In this document: piece by piece, positions 37,661-40,416 of the stretch
Layout: every line of letters begins with the position of its first letter
Position numbering within the stretch: position 1 is the first letter of the stretch
Assembly (NCBI GenBank): GCA_934120015.1
Contig: CAKOTD010000010.1
Location: forward strand, 1-40,416
Source of the DNA: an uncultured Bacilli bacterium
Lineage (GTDB): Bacteria > Bacillota_I > Bacilli_A > RF39 > UBA660
DNA: 40,416 nt
Reading direction: 5' to 3'
Notes under the pieces: generated by a model
Seen by the model: the letters and a program-made list of their open reading frames with translations, nothing else
What the model was told of the DNA's origin: nothing
Databases searched by the model: none
Program-made: the position numbers and the translations under genes

Positions 37661-40416
37661 ATGGACTTGTTAAAAATTGATATTAACAATCTTGAAACTA
37701 ACTATGAGAAATTAGTTTCCATGTATGATGAGTTTAATCAGAATATTTCTGGTTTTTCTTTTGATGTATCATTATATGCAGGTCTTGAAGGTATTAATCT
37801 AGTAACAAATGTTTTTGGAAGAGCAAAAACAAAACTTGATAAAATAGAAAAAGAATATACTCCTATGGTTAAAATATATACAGAATATAAAGGTGATATA
37901 GAAAATTGTGAACTTGCATTGTCAGGTAATGGAAATTCGGTAAATAATGATAGTGCAAGAAGCATTATAAATAGAATAAAACAACTAGAAGAAGAAAGAA
38001 ACATTAATTATGGAAAAGAATGGGAACAATTCTTGGAAGATTATTCTGATGTTGTAGAAGAAGGAGTATCAGAGTACGTTAGTCAGGGGGCTAACATAAG
38101 TCAAATTATGGATAGCGTCAATGAAAATAATGCTAGAGTAGATGAGTTAAGAAAGAAAATTAAAAGTGGTAATTTAAGTGATGAAGAATTAATAAATGCA
38201 AGACAAGAAATAGAATTGTTTAGTATAAAAAATAAGGAATTATTACAACGATATGGTGATGCTCAAAAAAATGATGTTAATTATTCAATATGGAATGATA
38301 AATATATTGATGAGTATAATAGATTGCTGGCAAAAGAGGATACAACTATAAATGATATAAATAAGTATTTAGATGATATAAACAAAGAAGCAAATACTCT
38401 AAAAGGGCAAATTAAATCAGGACAATTAAGTGATACTGAAATGGGGCTTGCAAATAAAAAAATAACTCTTATTGAAAACATTAATCGTTCATTAGGGATG
38501 AATATGGCTATGTTTGCTTCAAATACAGTTTTTTCGGTTAGTGAAAACAATGATGCTGTAATTACTAATCTAGATGAAAATTCAAGTAATGTTGAAAGTA
38601 AAATTAATTATGATGAACAATTATATAACGATAGAGTAAATATTCAAAAGGAGATATTAAATTACGAAAGAACACTTAATAGTGGATATATACCTAGTAG
38701 TGATAGAAAAAAAATAGAAGATAATTTATTATCATTAAAGAATAAATTAATCGAAACAGATAAGAAAATAAAAGAAGAAACTGAAAAGTTAAAGAATACT
38801 ATAAATACTAATAACTATAATAAAAAATATGTTACAGAATATGATCGTAAAAATATAGATGAAGCAAATAAAAAAATTGAGGAATATATTGCTAACTTTG
38901 CAAGTTTAGGAATTGCTTCTAATGAAAATGGTGCTAAGCCTTTATCAGCAGTTGAAGAGTTTAAAAAAATGGGGAATGATTATAATCCATATTTTGACAC
39001 CATTACCCCGGATTATATTAATCTTGATGATCCAAATGATATTGCAAAATATACAGATGCAGAAGTTGCTGCGTATCGTATGAAAACAGATCAACCTGTC
39101 TCAAATTATGAAGAAATAAAGGTACCGGATTTACATGCTACTAATGATTGGGATTTAGGTAAAAAAGTTGGAGCAACCGTAGCACAGACTGCCACAAATG
39201 TTGTTATAGGTATAGAAAAAGGAGCAGAAGGCTTTATTGATTTTTTGGCAACAGCTGGAACAGGAATAGCTTCCCTTTTTACATTAGGCTATGATGCAAT
39301 TAAAGGTGATGTAGGAAAACCAAATAGTTTAACCTGTATGTTATATAAAGAAAAGGATAAATTTGTAGAGACTGAGTGGATAGGAAATGTTGAAGATTCT
39401 CTATATGACTCTGATTTCGGTAAATGGATGGATGATAATTCATTATATAGACATGATGGTATGGTTGGTGGCGTAGTTCAAGGGCTTGGAGAAGTTGGAT
39501 TTGATATTGCCTTAGGAAATGCATTTGCAGGAGCATTAGAAGGATCTAGTCTGGGTAGTAGTATGAAACTTACTGGTACTGGTACAAAAGTAGGTTCAGG
39601 TATGAAAATGACTGGGAAAGCATTATCAACTAAAACTATGTCAATTACAGCAGGCGCTGTAGGCTTTGGAAAGGGAGAAGAAAGAGCACTTCAATCAGGT
39701 GCAACAACTGTTGATGCTACAAAGTATGCGGTCCTTAGTGGTGCATGGGATGCATTACAATGGAAAGTTGGTTCAGCAATTGGGGAATATAGCCAGAGCG
39801 TAATAGCAAGTCAAGGCATTAGTATCTTTAAGAAACTTGGAATCATTACTGGAACAGTTGCTTTAGATTCTGCTGATGCAGCTTTAGAAGGCTTTGCCCA
39901 ACCAGCTTTACAATCAGTATATAGTGATAAATCATATGGAGAATTATTTCAAGAAAATGGTGGATGGGATGCAGTAGCAACTCAAGCTTGGATAGGTGGA
40001 ATTGCATCCGCAGCAGGAAGCGCATTTGATTTTAGACGCACTAGAAAAGGAACTACAAATACTATAAATGATATAAATAGTAATAATATAAGTAGTTCTC
40101 AACTTGATGAATTAGCATCAAAGAAAAGACAATATAGTGAAAAATTAACTGAATTTATAGAATCAGGAGAAAAAGATGTAGTATTAGATAGTGAATTAAA
40201 GACATTGCAAAATGAAATAAATTCACTAGAAAAAACATTAAAAGACGCTGGAGTAGAAACACCAAAAGCAGATTATGATGTTGATGGTATTTTAAATGAA
40301 AGAACTAATCAAAAATACCAAGGAACAGTAGATGAATTGGCATCAAAGAAAAGACAATATAGTGAAAAATTAACTGAATTTATAGAATCAGGAGAAAAAG
40401 ATGTAGTATTAGATAG
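37661..40416 (+). CDS. Very large putative type VII effector, truncated at the window end
   Basis: The frame is open from ATG 37661 to the end of the window (918 codons). The gene continues past it, so the C-terminus is not seen. An N-terminal helical region (about 1-100) resembles WXG/LXG-type secretion domains. A long coiled-coil section follows (about 100-440). Near 498-550 lies a Gly/Ala-rich, partly hydrophobic stretch ('IGIEKGAEGFIDFLATAGTG'), and further Gly/Ala-rich helices follow to about 790. From residue 816 a 75-residue coiled repeat begins. The position behind WXG100 genes and DUF4176 fits a polymorphic toxin or surface effector. No toxin domain is visible in the part present. 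Confidence 0.85.
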   Translation, partial: MDLLKIDINNLETNYEKLVSMYDEFNQNISGFSFDVSLYAGLEGINLVTNVFGRAKTKLDKIEKEYTPMVKIYTEYKGDIENCELALSGNGNSVNNDSARSIINRIKQLEEERNINYGKEWEQFLEDYSDVVEEGVSEYVSQGANISQIMDSVNENNARVDELRKKIKSGNLSDEELINARQEIELFSIKNKELLQRYGDAQKNDVNYSIWNDKYIDEYNRLLAKEDTTINDINKYLDDINKEANTLKGQIKSGQLSDTEMGLANKKITLIENINRSLGMNMAMFASNTVFSVSENNDAVITNLDENSSNVESKINYDEQLYNDRVNIQKEILNYERTLNSGYIPSSDRKKIEDNLLSLKNKLIETDKKIKEETEKLKNTINTNNYNKKYVTEYDRKNIDEANKKIEEYIANFASLGIASNENGAKPLSAVEEFKKMGNDYNPYFDTITPDYINLDDPNDIAKYTDAEVAAYRMKTDQPVSNYEEIKVPDLHATNDWDLGKKVGATVAQTATNVVIGIEKGAEGFIDFLATAGTGIASLFTLGYDAIKGDVGKPNSLTCMLYKEKDKFVETEWIGNVEDSLYDSDFGKWMDDNSLYRHDGMVGGVVQGLGEVGFDIALGNAFAGALEGSSLGSSMKLTGTGTKVGSGMKMTGKALSTKTMSITAGAVGFGKGEERALQSGATTVDATKYAVLSGAWDALQWKVGSAIGEYSQSVIASQGISIFKKLGIITGTVALDSADAALEGFAQPALQSVYSDKSYGELFQENGGWDAVATQAWIGGIASAAGSAFDFRRTRKGTTNTINDINSNNISSSQLDELASKKRQYSEKLTEFIESGEKDVVLDSELKTLQNEINSLEKTLKDAGVETPKADYDVDGILNERTNQKYQGTVDELASKKRQYSEKLTEFIESGEKDVVLD
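40106..40416 (+). repeat. 225-bp tandem repeat in the effector gene
   Basis: The 86 bases at 40106-40191 recur at 40331-40416, with one difference seen (attAgc against attGgc). The period is 225 bp, or 75 codons, in frame. The second copy runs out of the window, so the number of copies is unknown. Confidence 0.92.

Noticed and set aside
1..40416. CRISPR arrays, tRNA and rRNA genes.
   Set aside because: I saw no regularly spaced repeats and no tRNA or rRNA-like stretches when reading both strands; short or divergent ones could escape reading by eye.

Overview
The window is strongly A+T-rich DNA from a spore-forming, Gram-positive bacterium of the Bacillota, most likely a Bacilli or Erysipelotrichia-like lineage. 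The reasons are Bacillus-type gene orders (a ywiB-argS-rpoE block, dnaD-nth, rpsT beside gpr-spoIIP, and spoIVA close to the HU gene), strong Shine-Dalgarno sequences, and many sporulation genes: spoVID, a ysxE-like gene, spoVIF, spoIVA, gpr and spoIIP. TGA is used as a stop, for example in the ATGA overlap of ywiB and argS, so the genetic code is standard. The genus cannot be decided from the sequence.

Layout. 1-1.6 kb: a leucine-rich-repeat protein. 1.7-7 kb: lon, two unrecognised genes, then a short spoVID and a ysxE-like coat kinase homologue. 7.3-9.8 kb: ywiB, argS, rpoE. 9.9-11.7 kb: prfA, prmC. 11.7-14.1 kb: a pilin-like glycine-rich surface protein, spoVIF and a membrane-anchored thioredoxin-like protein. 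14.17-25.67 kb: spoIVA, split by an inserted element. 25.7-34.7 kb: a glycosyltransferase, HU, CCA-adding enzyme, dnaD, nth, a transglutaminase-like protein, rpsT, gpr, spoIIP and small membrane proteins. 35.2 kb to the end: a type VII (ESX/WXG100) secretion module ending in a very large putative effector that runs off the window.

Main result. spoIVA, which encodes the ATPase that forms the basement layer of the spore coat, is cut after Trp121 by a 10,023-bp element. The element ends with a large serine recombinase whose stop codon lies one base before the predicted right attachment arm. A 5-bp TGGTA repeat lies at the two junctions. Joining the flanks across one copy restores an uninterrupted frame of 491 codons, very close to the 492 residues known for Bacillus subtilis SpoIVA. 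The circularised ends form an imperfect inverted repeat matching at 14 of 21 positions per arm, as expected of an attP site. This resembles the sigK 'skin' and spsM/SPbeta intervening elements, but in a different sporulation gene. Its cargo is a DNA-glycosylase-like protein, a membrane-tethered HTH regulator, two secreted proteins with a multi-gene ABC transporter (a bacteriocin-like layout), a possible small RNA, tiny peptides and the recombinase. Whether excision is programmed during sporulation cannot be read from the sequence. The recombinase has a sigma-A-like promoter, which leaves a simple mobile insertion possible.
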